Source: Blastomonas fulva
GTDB taxonomy: Bacteria > Pseudomonadota > Alphaproteobacteria > Sphingomonadales > Sphingomonadaceae
NCBI RefSeq assembly: GCF_003431825.1
Contig: NZ_CP020083.1
Span: forward strand, 1,402,501-1,466,500
Direction: 5' to 3'
DNA: 64,000 bases
Within the stretch, counting starts at the first letter, position 1; each line of letters starts with the position of its first letter. This document shows positions 8,043-16,650 of the stretch, piece by piece. The notes under the pieces were generated by a model. It did no database searches. It had not been told where the DNA came from and worked only from the letters and a program-made list of their open reading frames with translations. The position numbers and the translations under genes are program-made.

Positions 8043-9062
8043 TCAGCCGATCTCGAGCACGATCTTGCCGACCAGATCACCCGATTCCATCTGCGCATGC
8101 GCCTTGGCGGCGTCGCGCAGCGGATAGCGGCTGTGGATAATCGGGCTGAGCTCGCCGGTGGCGACGAGCGGCCACACCTCGCGTGAAATCTCGTCGGCGA
8201 GCAGCGCCTTGAAGCTGTTCGAGCGCGGGCGCAGAGTCGATCCGGTCAGCGTCAGGCGGCGACGCATGATCTCCAGCACCGAAATCTCGGCCTTCATGCC
8301 GCCCTGCACCGCGATGGTGACGTTGCGGCCATCATCGGCCAGGCACGCCATGTTGCGCGGCAAATAGCTGCCGCCGACCATGTCGAGCACGATCTCGACG
8401 CCCTTGCCGCCGGTGAGCGTCTTCACCTCCTCGACGAAATCATGCGTCTTGTAGTTGATCGCATGCGCCGCGCCGATCTTCAGCGCTGCGGCGCATTTGT
8501 CGTCGCTGCCGCAGGTGACGATGACCTTGAGGTCGAAAAGCTTGCCCAGCATGATCGCCATCGATCCGATGCCGCTGGTGCCGCCATGCACCAATACGGT
8601 CTCGCCATCGCGGGCATAGCCGCGCTGGAACAGGTTGTGCCACACGGTAAACAGTGTTTCGGGGAGCGCCGCAGCCTCTGCCATCGAGATGCCCGACGGA
8701 ACGGTCAGGCAATGGTCGGCGCGCGCGACGCAATATTCGGCATAGCCGCCGCCTGCGACCAGCGCGCAGACCGGCTGGCCGATCATCGCATCGTCCGTAT
8801 CGGGTCCGACCGCGACCACGGTGCCGGCAATCTCCAGCCCGGGAACATGCGGAGCGCCCGGCGGGGGCGGATAGAAGCCCTGGCGCTGGATGACATCGGG
8901 GCGGTTGACGCCGGCTGCTTCCACGCGAACCAGCACCTCGCCCTGCGCAGGGACTGGAACCGGCATCTCGACCGCCACCAGCACCTCCGGCCCGCCGGGC
9001 TCGGCATAGTCGATGGCCTGCATGACCGTTGGTATCACTGTGGCTGTTGCCAAAGCCGACAT
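8043..9062 (-). CDS. NAD(P)H-quinone oxidoreductase (PIG3 type)
   Basis: 339-residue medium-chain dehydrogenase/reductase of the zinc-independent quinone oxidoreductase branch (QOR/PIG3). The N-terminal GroES-like domain shows AGVNRPDVIQRQGFYPPPPG and GLEIAGTVVAVG; the Rossmann domain has VHGGTSGIGSMAI as the NADPH-binding loop. Zinc-ligand cysteines of alcohol dehydrogenases are absent, as expected. It likely reduces quinones or enones with NADPH in the cytosol. The ATG is preceded by AGGGGG at about 7 nt. It is divergent from the DUF1192 gene, a pairing often seen in alphaproteobacteria. Confidence 0.85.
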   Translation of the reverse strand: MSALATATVIPTVMQAIDYAEPGGPEVLVAVEMPVPVPAQGEVLVRVEAAGVNRPDVIQRQGFYPPPPGAPHVPGLEIAGTVVAVGPDTDDAMIGQPVCALVAGGGYAEYCVARADHCLTVPSGISMAEAAALPETLFTVWHNLFQRGYARDGETVLVHGGTSGIGSMAIMLGKLFDLKVIVTCGSDDKCAAALKIGAAHAINYKTHDFVEEVKTLTGGKGVEIVLDMVGGSYLPRNMACLADDGRNVTIAVQGGMKAEISVLEIMRRRLTLTGSTLRPRSNSFKALLADEISREVWPLVATGELSPIIHSRYPLRDAAKAHAQMESGDLVGKIVLEIG

Positions 9063-9149
9063 GCTTTGCCCCCTGTTTGCGTGCGCCGTCAGCGGATTAG
9101 CGCCCGGTCATATTGACAGTTAGCCTGTCCGGGTCAACACTAAGCTCCG

Positions 9150-9350
9150 ATGGAACCCGATGAGAGCCTCTCCCGGCTGCGCGCCGATGCTGCCCAGAAA
9201 CTGGGCAGCGAGGATGTCGATGCCTATTCGCTGGACGAGCTCGACACCCGGATCGCGCTTTGCCGCGCCGAAATCGCGCGCTGCGAGGCGCGCAAGGCCT
9301 TTGCCACGCGCCACCGCGCCAGTGCCGAGGCGCTGTTCCGCAAGAGCTAG
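9150..9350 (+). CDS. DUF1192 small protein
   Basis: 66-residue protein of the DUF1192 family (pattern LGSEDVDAYSLDELDTRIALCRAEIARCEAR). It is almost entirely a charged amphipathic helix with heptad-like spacing and is probably a short coiled coil. Function is unknown. Its neighbour across an 87-bp divergent gap is the quinone oxidoreductase, which is a recurring context. Confidence 0.8.
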   Translation: MEPDESLSRLRADAAQKLGSEDVDAYSLDELDTRIALCRAEIARCEARKAFATRHRASAEALFRKS

Positions 9351-9549
9351 CTGCAGCACCCCGCTTTGAGCGGACGCTGCCGGCATACCCGAAAACGGCC
9401 CCTTCCCATGTGGCATGGTCCTTGCTGGTATTATTCTTGAGCTTGGGCTTGCGCCCGGCTGGATTTGGCGAGACACTCGCCTATATTATCAGGTGGAAGC
9501 GCCCCGGAGTGGACTTGGGGCATTGGCAATGAGGCGCTTGACCAAAGAG

Positions 9550-9601
9550 GCCCGGCTCTTTTTCCGGGCACACTGATTGAAAGACCGGGCCTTCCGCCCG
9601 G
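9550..9601 (+). promoter_or_regulatory. Paired GC hairpins in the clpA leader
   Basis: The 268-bp gap between DUF1192 and clpA contains four alternating copies of a 6-nt element: GCCCGG (9550-9555), CCGGGC (9564-9569), CCGGGC (9585-9590), GCCCGG (9596-9601). They form two adjacent hairpins, but copy 1 could also pair with copy 3 and copy 2 with copy 4, so alternative folds exist. The second hairpin ends 4 nt before the GGAG Shine-Dalgarno of clpA. The first may be the DUF1192 terminator with its Ts in the loop. Regulatory meaning is inference. Confidence 0.4.
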
Positions 9602-9618
9602 CGCGGAGTATCGCTGCT

Positions 9619-11955
9619 ATGCCGTCCTTTGCCGAATCCCTCGAAAAAACGCTGCACCAGGCGCTGCACAATGCCGCCGACCGCCGCCATGAATATGCCA
9701 CGCTGGAGCATCTGCTGCTCGCGCTGATCGACGATGCCGATGCCGCGCAGGTCATGCAGGCCTGCGGCGTGGACCTTGGCGAGCTGGGTGATGCGGTAAC
9801 GCACTATCTCGACAACGAGCTGGACTCGCTCAAGGTCGCCGAAAAGACCGATCCGGCGCCGACTTCCGGCTTCCAGCGCGTCGTTCAGCGCGCGATCCTG
9901 CACGTCCAGTCCTCGGGCAAGGATGTCGTCACCGGCGCCAACGTGCTCGTGGCGCTGTTCTCCGAGCGCGAGAGCTACGCCGTCTATTTCCTGCAGCAGC
10001 AGGACATGAGCCGTCTCGATGCGGTGAGCTATATCAGCCACGGCATCGGCAAGGGCGGCCAGGCGGTCGAGCAGCGCAGCCCGCGCGGCAGCGAGGAACC
10101 GCAGGAAGAAAAGCAGGACACCTCTGGCAAGCAGAAGAAGGACAGTGCGCTCGACCAGTTCACCGTCAACCTGAATGCGCGCGCGATGGCGGGCAAGATC
10201 GATCCGCTGATCGGTCGTGGTCCCGAGGTCGATCGCACGATCCAGATCCTGTGCCGTCGTTCCAAGAACAACCCGCTCTATGTGGGTGACCCCGGCGTCG
10301 GCAAGACCGCGATCGCCGAGGGCCTGGCGCGCAAGATCGTCGAGGGCGATGTCCCCGAAGTGCTCGAAAAGGCGGTGATCTACTCGCTCGACATGGGCGC
10401 GCTGCTGGCGGGCACCCGCTATCGCGGAGACTTCGAGGAGCGGCTCAAGCAGGTCGTCTCCGAGCTCGAGAAGATGCCGCACGCGGTGCTGTTTATCGAC
10501 GAAATCCACACCGTGATCGGCGCTGGTGCCACCAGCGGCGGCGCGATGGATGCCTCGAACCTCTTGAAGCCGGCTCTGTCGGGCGGCACGATCCGCTGCA
10601 TCGGCTCGACCACCTACAAGGAGTTCCGCAACCACTTCGAAAAGGACCGCGCCTTGCTGCGCCGGTTCCAGAAGATCGACGTCAACGAGCCGACCATCGA
10701 GGACACGATCAAGATCCTCAAGGGTCTGCGCAGCGCGTTCGAGGATCACCACAAGGTCAAGTACACGCCTGAGGCGATCAAGACCGCGGTCGAGCTTTCG
10801 GCGCGCTACATCAACGACCGCAAGCTGCCCGACAAGGCGATCGACGTGATCGACGAAGTCGGCGCGATGCAGATGCTGGTTCCGCCCAACAAGCGGCGCA
10901 AGATCATCACCGCGCGCGAGATCGAAAGCGTGATCGCGACGATGGCACGCATCCCGCCCAAGTCGGTGTCGAAGGACGACAAGAAGGTGCTCGAGCATCT
11001 CGACCGCGACCTCAAGCGCGTCGTGTTCGGCCAGAACAAGGCGATCGAGGTGCTGTCCAGCGCGATCAAGCTGAGCCGTGCGGGCCTGCGCGATCCGGAC
11101 AAGCCGATCGGCAACTATCTGTTCTCCGGCCCCACCGGCGTCGGCAAGACCGAGGTTGCCCGTCAGCTCGCCAGCATCATGGGCATCCCGCTGCAGCGTT
11201 TCGACATGTCGGAATATATGGAGCGGCACTCGGTCTCGCGGCTGATCGGCGCGCCTCCGGGCTATGTCGGCTATGATCAGGGCGGTCTGCTCACCGATGC
11301 GATCGACCAGCAGCCGCATTGTGTGCTGTTGCTCGACGAGATCGAAAAGGCGCACCCCGATCTGTTCAATATCCTGCTGCAGGTGATGGACAACGGCAAG
11401 CTGACCGACCACCACGGCAAGACGGTCGACTTCCGCAATGTCGTGCTGATCATGACCACCAATGCCGGAGCTGCCGACATGGCGCGTGAAGGCATCGGCT
11501 TTGGCGATGTCAGCAAGGAGGATGCGTCGGACGAGGCGGTGAAGAAGATGTTCACCCCCGAATTCCGCAACCGTCTCGATGCGGTCGTTCCGTTTGCCTA
11601 TCTCGGCACCGAAGTCGTCGCACGCGTCGTGGACAAGTTCATCCTCCAGCTCGAACTGCAGCTGGCCGAACAGAACGTCCACATCCGTCTAGACCAGGCG
11701 GCGCGCGACTGGCTGTGCGAGAAGGGCTATGATCGCCTGTACGGCGCACGTCCGATGGCGCGGCTGATCCAGGAAAAGATCAAGCAGCCGCTGGCCGAGG
11801 AACTGCTGTTCGGCAAGCTGGTGCAGGGCGGCGAGGTCAACGTCCATCTCAAGGATGGCGCGATGGCCTTCGAGATCGTCCCCGCTCCGCCCAAGGCACC
11901 CAAGGCCCGCAAGCCGAGGGCCGCCAAAAAGGCCAGCGACACCAAGGCCGACTGA
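9619..11955 (+). CDS. clpA: ATP-dependent Clp protease ATPase subunit ClpA
   Basis: 778 residues, the usual ClpA length. The Clp N-terminal adaptor domain covers about 1-145, a charged linker (about 150-180) leads to AAA+ domain 1 with Walker A GDPGVGKT (223-230) and Walker B LFIDEIHT, and AAA+ domain 2 has Walker A GPTGVGKT (504-511). The C-terminus ends in a Lys/Ala-rich tail. ClpA unfolds proteins for the ClpP peptidase in the cytosol. The start at 9619 has GGAG 10 nt upstream; an in-frame ATG at 9577 would add residues outside the domain. The adaptor gene clpS, often next to clpA, is not present here. A strong terminator follows immediately. Confidence 0.95.
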   Translation: MPSFAESLEKTLHQALHNAADRRHEYATLEHLLLALIDDADAAQVMQACGVDLGELGDAVTHYLDNELDSLKVAEKTDPAPTSGFQRVVQRAILHVQSSGKDVVTGANVLVALFSERESYAVYFLQQQDMSRLDAVSYISHGIGKGGQAVEQRSPRGSEEPQEEKQDTSGKQKKDSALDQFTVNLNARAMAGKIDPLIGRGPEVDRTIQILCRRSKNNPLYVGDPGVGKTAIAEGLARKIVEGDVPEVLEKAVIYSLDMGALLAGTRYRGDFEERLKQVVSELEKMPHAVLFIDEIHTVIGAGATSGGAMDASNLLKPALSGGTIRCIGSTTYKEFRNHFEKDRALLRRFQKIDVNEPTIEDTIKILKGLRSAFEDHHKVKYTPEAIKTAVELSARYINDRKLPDKAIDVIDEVGAMQMLVPPNKRRKIITAREIESVIATMARIPPKSVSKDDKKVLEHLDRDLKRVVFGQNKAIEVLSSAIKLSRAGLRDPDKPIGNYLFSGPTGVGKTEVARQLASIMGIPLQRFDMSEYMERHSVSRLIGAPPGYVGYDQGGLLTDAIDQQPHCVLLLDEIEKAHPDLFNILLQVMDNGKLTDHHGKTVDFRNVVLIMTTNAGAADMAREGIGFGDVSKEDASDEAVKKMFTPEFRNRLDAVVPFAYLGTEVVARVVDKFILQLELQLAEQNVHIRLDQAARDWLCEKGYDRLYGARPMARLIQEKIKQPLAEELLFGKLVQGGEVNVHLKDGAMAFEIVPAPPKAPKARKPRAAKKASDTKAD

Positions 11956-11961
11956 CAATAT

Positions 11962-11995
11962 GGCCCGGCTGACACACCATCAGCCGGGCCTTTTT
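11962..11995 (+). terminator. Intrinsic terminator of clpA
   Basis: A perfect 11-bp stem (11962-11972 with 11980-11990, 7-nt loop) is followed by five Ts (11991-11995). It begins 7 nt past the clpA stop codon and ends only 2 nt before the ATG of the thioesterase gene. Confidence 0.9.
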
Positions 11996-11997
11996 GT

Positions 11998-12390
11998 ATG
12001 AACAGCTTCGAACGCACCTTTACCGCCGAGCCGCAGCACATCGATGAGCTGGGCCATGTCAACAATGCCGTCTGGGTGCAGTGGCTGCAGGAGCTGTCGG
12101 TGGCGCATTGGCAGGCTGCGGCTGACCCTGCGCATGTCGATGCCTATTTCTGGGTGATCGTCCGGCACGAGATCGATTATCGCGGCAACATTGCGCTGGG
12201 CGAGCAGGCGGTGGGGCGGACCTGGGTCCCCGGCACCCCCAAGGGCGCGCGCTTTGCCCGGCATGCCGTGTTCAACGATGCGAACGGGCGCGCAATTGTC
12301 AGCGCGATTTCAACCTGGGCGATGCTCGACAAGGCGACCGGCAGGCCCGCGCGTGTGACTGCGGATATCGTTGCCGCGTTTCAGGAGTAA
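11998..12390 (+). CDS. Acyl-CoA thioesterase, 4HBT/YbgC-like
   Basis: 130-residue single hot-dog-fold protein. The motif HIDELGHVNNAVWVQWLQE carries the catalytic Asp/Asn region of the 4-hydroxybenzoyl-CoA thioesterase group, and YRGNIALGEQ plus GARFARHAVF match the central strands. It should hydrolyse acyl-CoA thioesters as an oligomer in the cytosol. The conserved N-terminus starts at residue 4 or so, so the real start must be at or near 11998, yet there is no Shine-Dalgarno because the clpA terminator occupies that place. Confidence 0.85.
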   Translation: MNSFERTFTAEPQHIDELGHVNNAVWVQWLQELSVAHWQAAADPAHVDAYFWVIVRHEIDYRGNIALGEQAVGRTWVPGTPKGARFARHAVFNDANGRAIVSAISTWAMLDKATGRPARVTADIVAAFQE

Positions 12391-12410
12391 CCCCGGCATC
12401 CTTCCCAGCC

Positions 12411-12496
12411 GGTCCCCTGCGGAGGCAGGGGGCCATCTCCTGGCAGGTGAGAGATCGGCAGGGCAGGTGATGGGCCCCCGCCTTCGCGGGGGATCC
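12411..12496. repeat. Intergenic inverted-repeat element (REP-like)
   Basis: Two GC-rich palindromic units face each other: 12411-12440 (core CCCTGCGGAGGCAGGGGG) and 12466-12496 (core CCCCCGCCTTCGCGGGGG), and the left unit is an imperfect reverse complement of the right one. This is the arrangement of paired REP/BIME elements commonly seen between genes in sphingomonads. It separates the convergent thioesterase and lytR genes and may act as a transcript end. Confidence 0.6.
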
Positions 12497-12521
12497 GGGA
12501 GGGGGGGAGCCGCCGCGCGCC

Positions 12522-13286
12522 CTACCGGCCCGCCATTTCCTTCACCCGCGCCAGATACGTCCGCCCGACGCGCAGTTCGCTGCCATCGGCGAGGCACGCG
12601 AACCACACGCCGCCGCCATTGTGGCGCAGCGAGGTGATGTAGTCGTGGCGCACGATGTGCGAGCGGTGCAGCCGGACGAAGCGCGAAGGGTCCAGCCGCT
12701 CTTCCAGCGTCTTGATCGTCTCGTGCATCAGATAGCTGCGGGTGCCGACGTGCAGCCGCATATAGTCGCGCTCGGCATCGATCCGCTCGATCAGGTCGGC
12801 ATCGATGCGCTTGAGTTCGGAGCGGTGCGGGACCCAGAATTCGCGCACCCAGTCCTGGCTGGCGGGCGGCGCATCGGGCACGGGGTTGGAGAGCACGAAG
12901 TTGCGCCGCTCCATGACGCGCGCGACCGCTCGCTCCAGTCGGTCGGTGGCGACGGGCTTGAGCAGATAGTCGATCGCCGCCAGATCGAACGCCTCGACCG
13001 CGAACGCCTGATAGGCGGTGACGAAGATGATCGCGGGCGTCTGGTCCATCTTGCCCAGCGCGCGGGCGACACCCATGCCGTCCAGCCGGGGCATGTTGAT
13101 GTCGAGGAACACCAGTTCGGGGCGCAATTGCTCGGCCAGCCGCAGCGCCGATTCGCCGTCGCTGGCGGTGCCCACCAGGCTGATCTGGCCCAGCCGCGCG
13201 CACAGCAGCTGCAGGCGTTCGACCGCAAGCGGTTCGTCGTCGACGATCATGGTTCTGAGCGGTGCGGTATCGGCCTCAACAGTCAT
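12522..13286 (-). CDS. LytTR-family response regulator
   Basis: 254 residues. The receiver domain (about 10-125) has Asp16/Asp17, phospho-acceptor Asp62 in VFLDINMP, Thr in VTAYQ and Lys in YLLKPV. The C-terminal LytTR DNA-binding domain (about 150-254) contains IDAERDYMRLHVG and RLHRSHIV, as in AlgR/LytR/YehT. It should activate target promoters when phosphorylated by the adjacent LytS-like kinase, whose 3' end overlaps this start by 11 nt. The start is set by that overlap and by the length of the receiver. Targets are unknown. Confidence 0.9.
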   Translation of the reverse strand: MTVEADTAPLRTMIVDDEPLAVERLQLLCARLGQISLVGTASDGESALRLAEQLRPELVFLDINMPRLDGMGVARALGKMDQTPAIIFVTAYQAFAVEAFDLAAIDYLLKPVATDRLERAVARVMERRNFVLSNPVPDAPPASQDWVREFWVPHRSELKRIDADLIERIDAERDYMRLHVGTRSYLMHETIKTLEERLDPSRFVRLHRSHIVRHDYITSLRHNGGGVWFACLADGSELRVGRTYLARVKEMAGR

Positions 13287-14388
13287 GGCGCACCGCCGGC
13301 AGGGTCAAATCCACCACAAAGCCTCCTTCAAACGGGACATGCCATTCGATCCGCGCCGCGCTGCCGTACCGGGCATCCAGCCGGTCGCGGACATTGGCAA
13401 GGCCGATGCCGCTGCCCTTGTCCTGATCCGAGGGGATGACATCGCCGTCATCGCTGACGATGATGTTGAGCACATCGTCCACCTCGCGCGCGGTGATGCG
13501 GATCGTCACCGGGCGGGTGGCGCGCGCAACGCCGTATTTGATCGCGTTCTCGACCAGCGGCTGCAGGATCAGCCCGGGCACGCAGCAGCTCATCACCGCA
13601 TCGGGCACGTCGATCTCGATCTTCAGCCGGTCGGGAAAGCGCACCGCCTCGATCGCCAGATACAGCTGCTGCAGCTGCACCTCGTCGGCCAGCGGCACAT
13701 CGTCCAGCGGATCGCCGGTCAGGCTGGTGCGATAGAAGGTCGACAGGTTCATGATCATCGACTCGGCCTCTTCCGGGCGGTTGCGCAGCACCAGGGTAGA
13801 CAGCGAATTCAACGTGTTGAACAGAAAATGCGGATTGACCTGATAGCGCAAGCTGCGCAGCTCGGCCTGCTGCGCGGCCTGGGCAAAGCGCGCCGCACGG
13901 CGCTCGGCCGCGCGCACTTCGCTGGCATAGCTCAGCGCCAGATAGAGCATCGCCCACGACATCAGGAAATAATAGCTCGAGATCGCGAACTCGAGCACGA
14001 TGGCGAGCGGATCGATCTCGGCGATCTTCTCGCGCAGTTCGCTGTCCTCGAACACGCTGATCGGATCATAGACGTTGAACGCGAAATAATTGAACGACGA
14101 GATCGCCAGCGCCGCGGGGATCGCGCCGATGCACGCGGCGATGATCCGCGGGGTCAGCGGTTTGTCCTCGAACCAGCGCAGGCCCAGATACAGCGCAACA
14201 TTGGTGACGATGCCGAACACGGTCACCGCCACCCGGCGGATCACCAGCTCTTCCTGGGCGGGAAAATCCAGCACCGCCGCGCGCAGCGTGACGATGATCA
14301 TGTAGAACAGCCAGAATCCCAGGATCGAAAGCAGGGCGACCTGCTGGTCCACCCGGGGCCGGGCATGGCGCGTGGCAAGCATTTTCAT
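13276..14388 (-). CDS. LytS/YehU-type sensor histidine kinase
   Basis: 370 residues. Four hydrophobic segments in the N-terminal half (about 18-38, 52-70, 82-106, 128-155) form the membrane sensor. The His_kinase family core follows with phospho-acceptor His187 in QVNPHFLFNTLNSL, N-box ENAIKYG near 285 and G-box GSGIGLANVRDRL near 335. This is the short LytS/YehU class that phosphorylates LytTR regulators. A DPLAIVLEF stretch between membrane spans has no recognised ligand domain. It is transcribed with the response regulator and its signal is unknown. Confidence 0.9.
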   Translation of the reverse strand: MKMLATRHARPRVDQQVALLSILGFWLFYMIIVTLRAAVLDFPAQEELVIRRVAVTVFGIVTNVALYLGLRWFEDKPLTPRIIAACIGAIPAALAISSFNYFAFNVYDPISVFEDSELREKIAEIDPLAIVLEFAISSYYFLMSWAMLYLALSYASEVRAAERRAARFAQAAQQAELRSLRYQVNPHFLFNTLNSLSTLVLRNRPEEAESMIMNLSTFYRTSLTGDPLDDVPLADEVQLQQLYLAIEAVRFPDRLKIEIDVPDAVMSCCVPGLILQPLVENAIKYGVARATRPVTIRITAREVDDVLNIIVSDDGDVIPSDQDKGSGIGLANVRDRLDARYGSAARIEWHVPFEGGFVVDLTLPAVRHDC

Positions 14389-14492
14389 CGGCGACAGTCT
14401 TAACCGCAGATGACTGACATGTCTTTACCGCCGCCGCCTGCTGGTCGAACAGGGGGAGAGGTTGGTCGAAAGCGCAAGGTTCGGGACGGGCG

Positions 14493-16220
14493 TCACTCGG
14501 CCAGCGCGACACCGGGACTGCGCGGATCGGCATAGCCGGTCCAGGCCTTGCCATCGAACTGCGCCGCGTTGAGCTTCGAGCCCAGGTCACTGACCACCAC
14601 CGGCTGGCCCATCGCGGCAAGGTCCTTGCTCATCGCGCCCAGCCCGGTGTCCTTTTCGACGATCAACGAGCCGTTGCCGAAATAGATGTTGGGCAGCGCG
14701 AGCGCGTCGCCTGCGGGCAGGCCGAAATCGATCACCCCGATCAGCGCCTTTGTCACGTGCATGATGATGCGCTTGCCGCCTGCCGAGCCAACGGCCAGCA
14801 CCGGGCGATCAGCAGCGTCATAGACGATGTGCGGTGACATCGAGGACAAAGGGCGCTTGCCCGGCTGCACCCGGTTGGCGACCTTCATCCCGTTCTTTTC
14901 GGGCGCGAAGGTGAAGTCGGTGAGCTCGTTGTTGAGGAAATAGCCGTTGGCGATCAGCTGGCTGCCGAACGGGCCTTCGACGGTCGAGGTCATGCTGACG
15001 ACATTGCCCGCGCCATCGACCGCGACGAAATGGGTGGTGCCGGCAACCTCGCTCGAGATCGCGGCCGTGCGCGGCTCGGCGCCCGGCGGGGTGCCGGCTT
15101 CATAGCGACCCAACGCCTTGGCGGGATCGATCGTTGCGGCGCGGATGGCGACATAGGCGGGGTCGAGCAGGCCGTTGACCGGCACCGAGACGAAATCGGG
15201 ATCGCCCAGATACTGTTCGCGATCGGCATAAGCGAGCTGCATCGCCTCGCCGATCAGATGCCAGGTCTTCGGGTCGTCCTTGCCCATGCCTGCGATATCG
15301 TGCGGCTGGAGCATGCCCAGGATCTGCTGCACCGTGGTCGCGCCCGAAGAGGGCGGGCCCATGCCGCAGACCTTGTAGCCGCGATAGCGCGAACACACCG
15401 CTGGGCGCTCCTTGGCGGTATAGGCGGCAAGGTCGGCCAGCGTCATCTTTGCAGGATTGACCGAAGCCTTGCTCACCGCATCGACCAGTGCCTGGCCATG
15501 CTTGCCGGTATAGAAGGCGTCCGGCCCGCCCTTGGCCACCGCGCGCAGCAGCTCGGCAAGCGCGGGGTTGGTCACCCGCTCGCCCGCTGCCTTGGGTCCG
15601 GTGGCGTTCCAGTAGATGCCGCGCGCATCGGGGAAGCGCGACCAGATCGGCGCAAGCCGCTTGAGGGTGCCGGCCAGCACGTCGCTCACCTCGAAGCCTT
15701 GGTCGGCCAGCCGGATCGCGGGCGCAAACAGGTCCGCCCAGGGCAATTTGCCCCATCTGGCGTGGGTCATCGCCATCAGCCGGATGTTGCCGGGAACCCC
15801 GACGCTGTGGCCGCCCTGAAAGGCATCGATAAAGGGCAAGGGCTTGCCGTCTGCGCCCAGCAGCAGCGCCTCGCTGGCCGAAGCCGGTGCCATTTCGCGC
15901 CCGTCGATGGTTGCAAGCGTGCCGGTCGCGGCATCGTGATGCAGCAGCAGTCCGCCTCCGCCGATCCCCGAGCTTTGCGGCTCGACCACGGTCAGCGCGA
16001 GCATCATCGCCATCGCGGCATCGGCAGCCGACCCGCCCTTGCGCAGGATCTCCTGGCCCGCTGCGGTTGCGCGCGGATCGGCCGAGGAGACCACGCCCTT
16101 GCCCTGCGCCGCGGTTGCGGACGAGCGGGCGGGCGCGGGTGCCTGCGCGTGGCCGGCGATGGAGAGCGTGGACAGGGCGAAGGCGGCTGCAACGAGCAGC
16201 GTGTGGGGGAATGCGGTCAT
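14493..16220 (-). CDS. ggt: Gamma-glutamyltransferase
   Basis: 575 residues with a Sec signal peptide (about 1-26, cleavage near GHAQA). It is the N-terminal nucleophile hydrolase that self-cleaves into large and small subunits. The nucleophile is Thr395 in the TTHFVAVD motif, and the glycine-rich GIGGGGLLLHHD (85-96) and GPPSSGATT (288-296) motifs are typical. The small subunit contains STVEGPFGSQL. It should act in the periplasm on glutathione and gamma-glutamyl compounds, salvaging Cys and Glu. It is monocistronic and the gap to the upstream DUF2061 gene is 42 bp. Length and motifs are complete. Confidence 0.92.
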   Translation of the reverse strand: MTAFPHTLLVAAAFALSTLSIAGHAQAPAPARSSATAAQGKGVVSSADPRATAAGQEILRKGGSAADAAMAMMLALTVVEPQSSGIGGGGLLLHHDAATGTLATIDGREMAPASASEALLLGADGKPLPFIDAFQGGHSVGVPGNIRLMAMTHARWGKLPWADLFAPAIRLADQGFEVSDVLAGTLKRLAPIWSRFPDARGIYWNATGPKAAGERVTNPALAELLRAVAKGGPDAFYTGKHGQALVDAVSKASVNPAKMTLADLAAYTAKERPAVCSRYRGYKVCGMGPPSSGATTVQQILGMLQPHDIAGMGKDDPKTWHLIGEAMQLAYADREQYLGDPDFVSVPVNGLLDPAYVAIRAATIDPAKALGRYEAGTPPGAEPRTAAISSEVAGTTHFVAVDGAGNVVSMTSTVEGPFGSQLIANGYFLNNELTDFTFAPEKNGMKVANRVQPGKRPLSSMSPHIVYDAADRPVLAVGSAGGKRIIMHVTKALIGVIDFGLPAGDALALPNIYFGNGSLIVEKDTGLGAMSKDLAAMGQPVVVSDLGSKLNAAQFDGKAWTGYADPRSPGVALAE

Positions 16221-16262
16221 CGCTGCGTTATAGCGCGGGGATGGGGGGCGGCAAGCTCTGCC

Positions 16263-16469
16263 TCAGGCAAGCGCGACCGCCGCGCCACCCTCGGGCTTGG
16301 CCGCCCAGAGCTTCTCGTGGAAGAAGAACGCCACCGCGTTGACCATCGGCTCGATGATCGCAAGGCCGCCAGCGATCTCGAGCGATCCGGTGAACGCATA
16401 GGCGACAGAAAACCCAATGGTGAGATGCACCGCCAGATAGCTCAGGGTCTTGGCAATATCGTGGGGCAT
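16263..16469 (-). CDS. DUF2061 membrane protein
   Basis: 68 residues with the DUF2061 pattern: two hydrophobic segments (about 10-28 and 31-49) and the conserved end EPMVNAVAFFFHEKLW. These small inner-membrane proteins have no known role. The start at ATG 16469 has GGAG 9 nt upstream; the ATG at 16517 would lie inside the Fur-like site. The upstream Fur-like box predicts iron-dependent repression. Confidence 0.8.
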   Translation of the reverse strand: MPHDIAKTLSYLAVHLTIGFSVAYAFTGSLEIAGGLAIIEPMVNAVAFFFHEKLWAAKPEGGAAVALA

Positions 16470-16496
16470 GGTCGAACTCCTGTCATGCGGTAACAG

Positions 16497-16515
16497 GCTA
16501 TTGATAATCATTCGC
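16497..16515 (-). promoter_or_regulatory. Fur-like box upstream of DUF2061
   Basis: GCTATTGATAATCATTCGC matches the 19-bp Fur consensus at about 15 of 19 positions by eye, with the central 11 bases TGATAATCATT identical. It lies 28-46 bp ahead of the DUF2061 start codon, a sensible place for an operator. Binding is inferred. Confidence 0.6.
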
Positions 16516-16650
16516 ATATTACTGCGCCAATGAAGGTTTTGGGGTGCAGTGATCGAGTGGGACGATCAGTTGTGCGGTTCAACACGGGAGCGTAGCTCAT
16601 GCGGCCGCGTTTGCGGTTCCCCTGCACAGGGGACCGGCTAGTGCAAAATA

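Noticed and set aside
9351..9618. clpS ahead of clpA
   Set aside because: No frame here matches ClpS, although clpS often precedes clpA in related bacteria.
9465..9692. Small frame across the clpA leader
   Set aside because: Overlaps the leader hairpins and the clpA start, with no family similarity.
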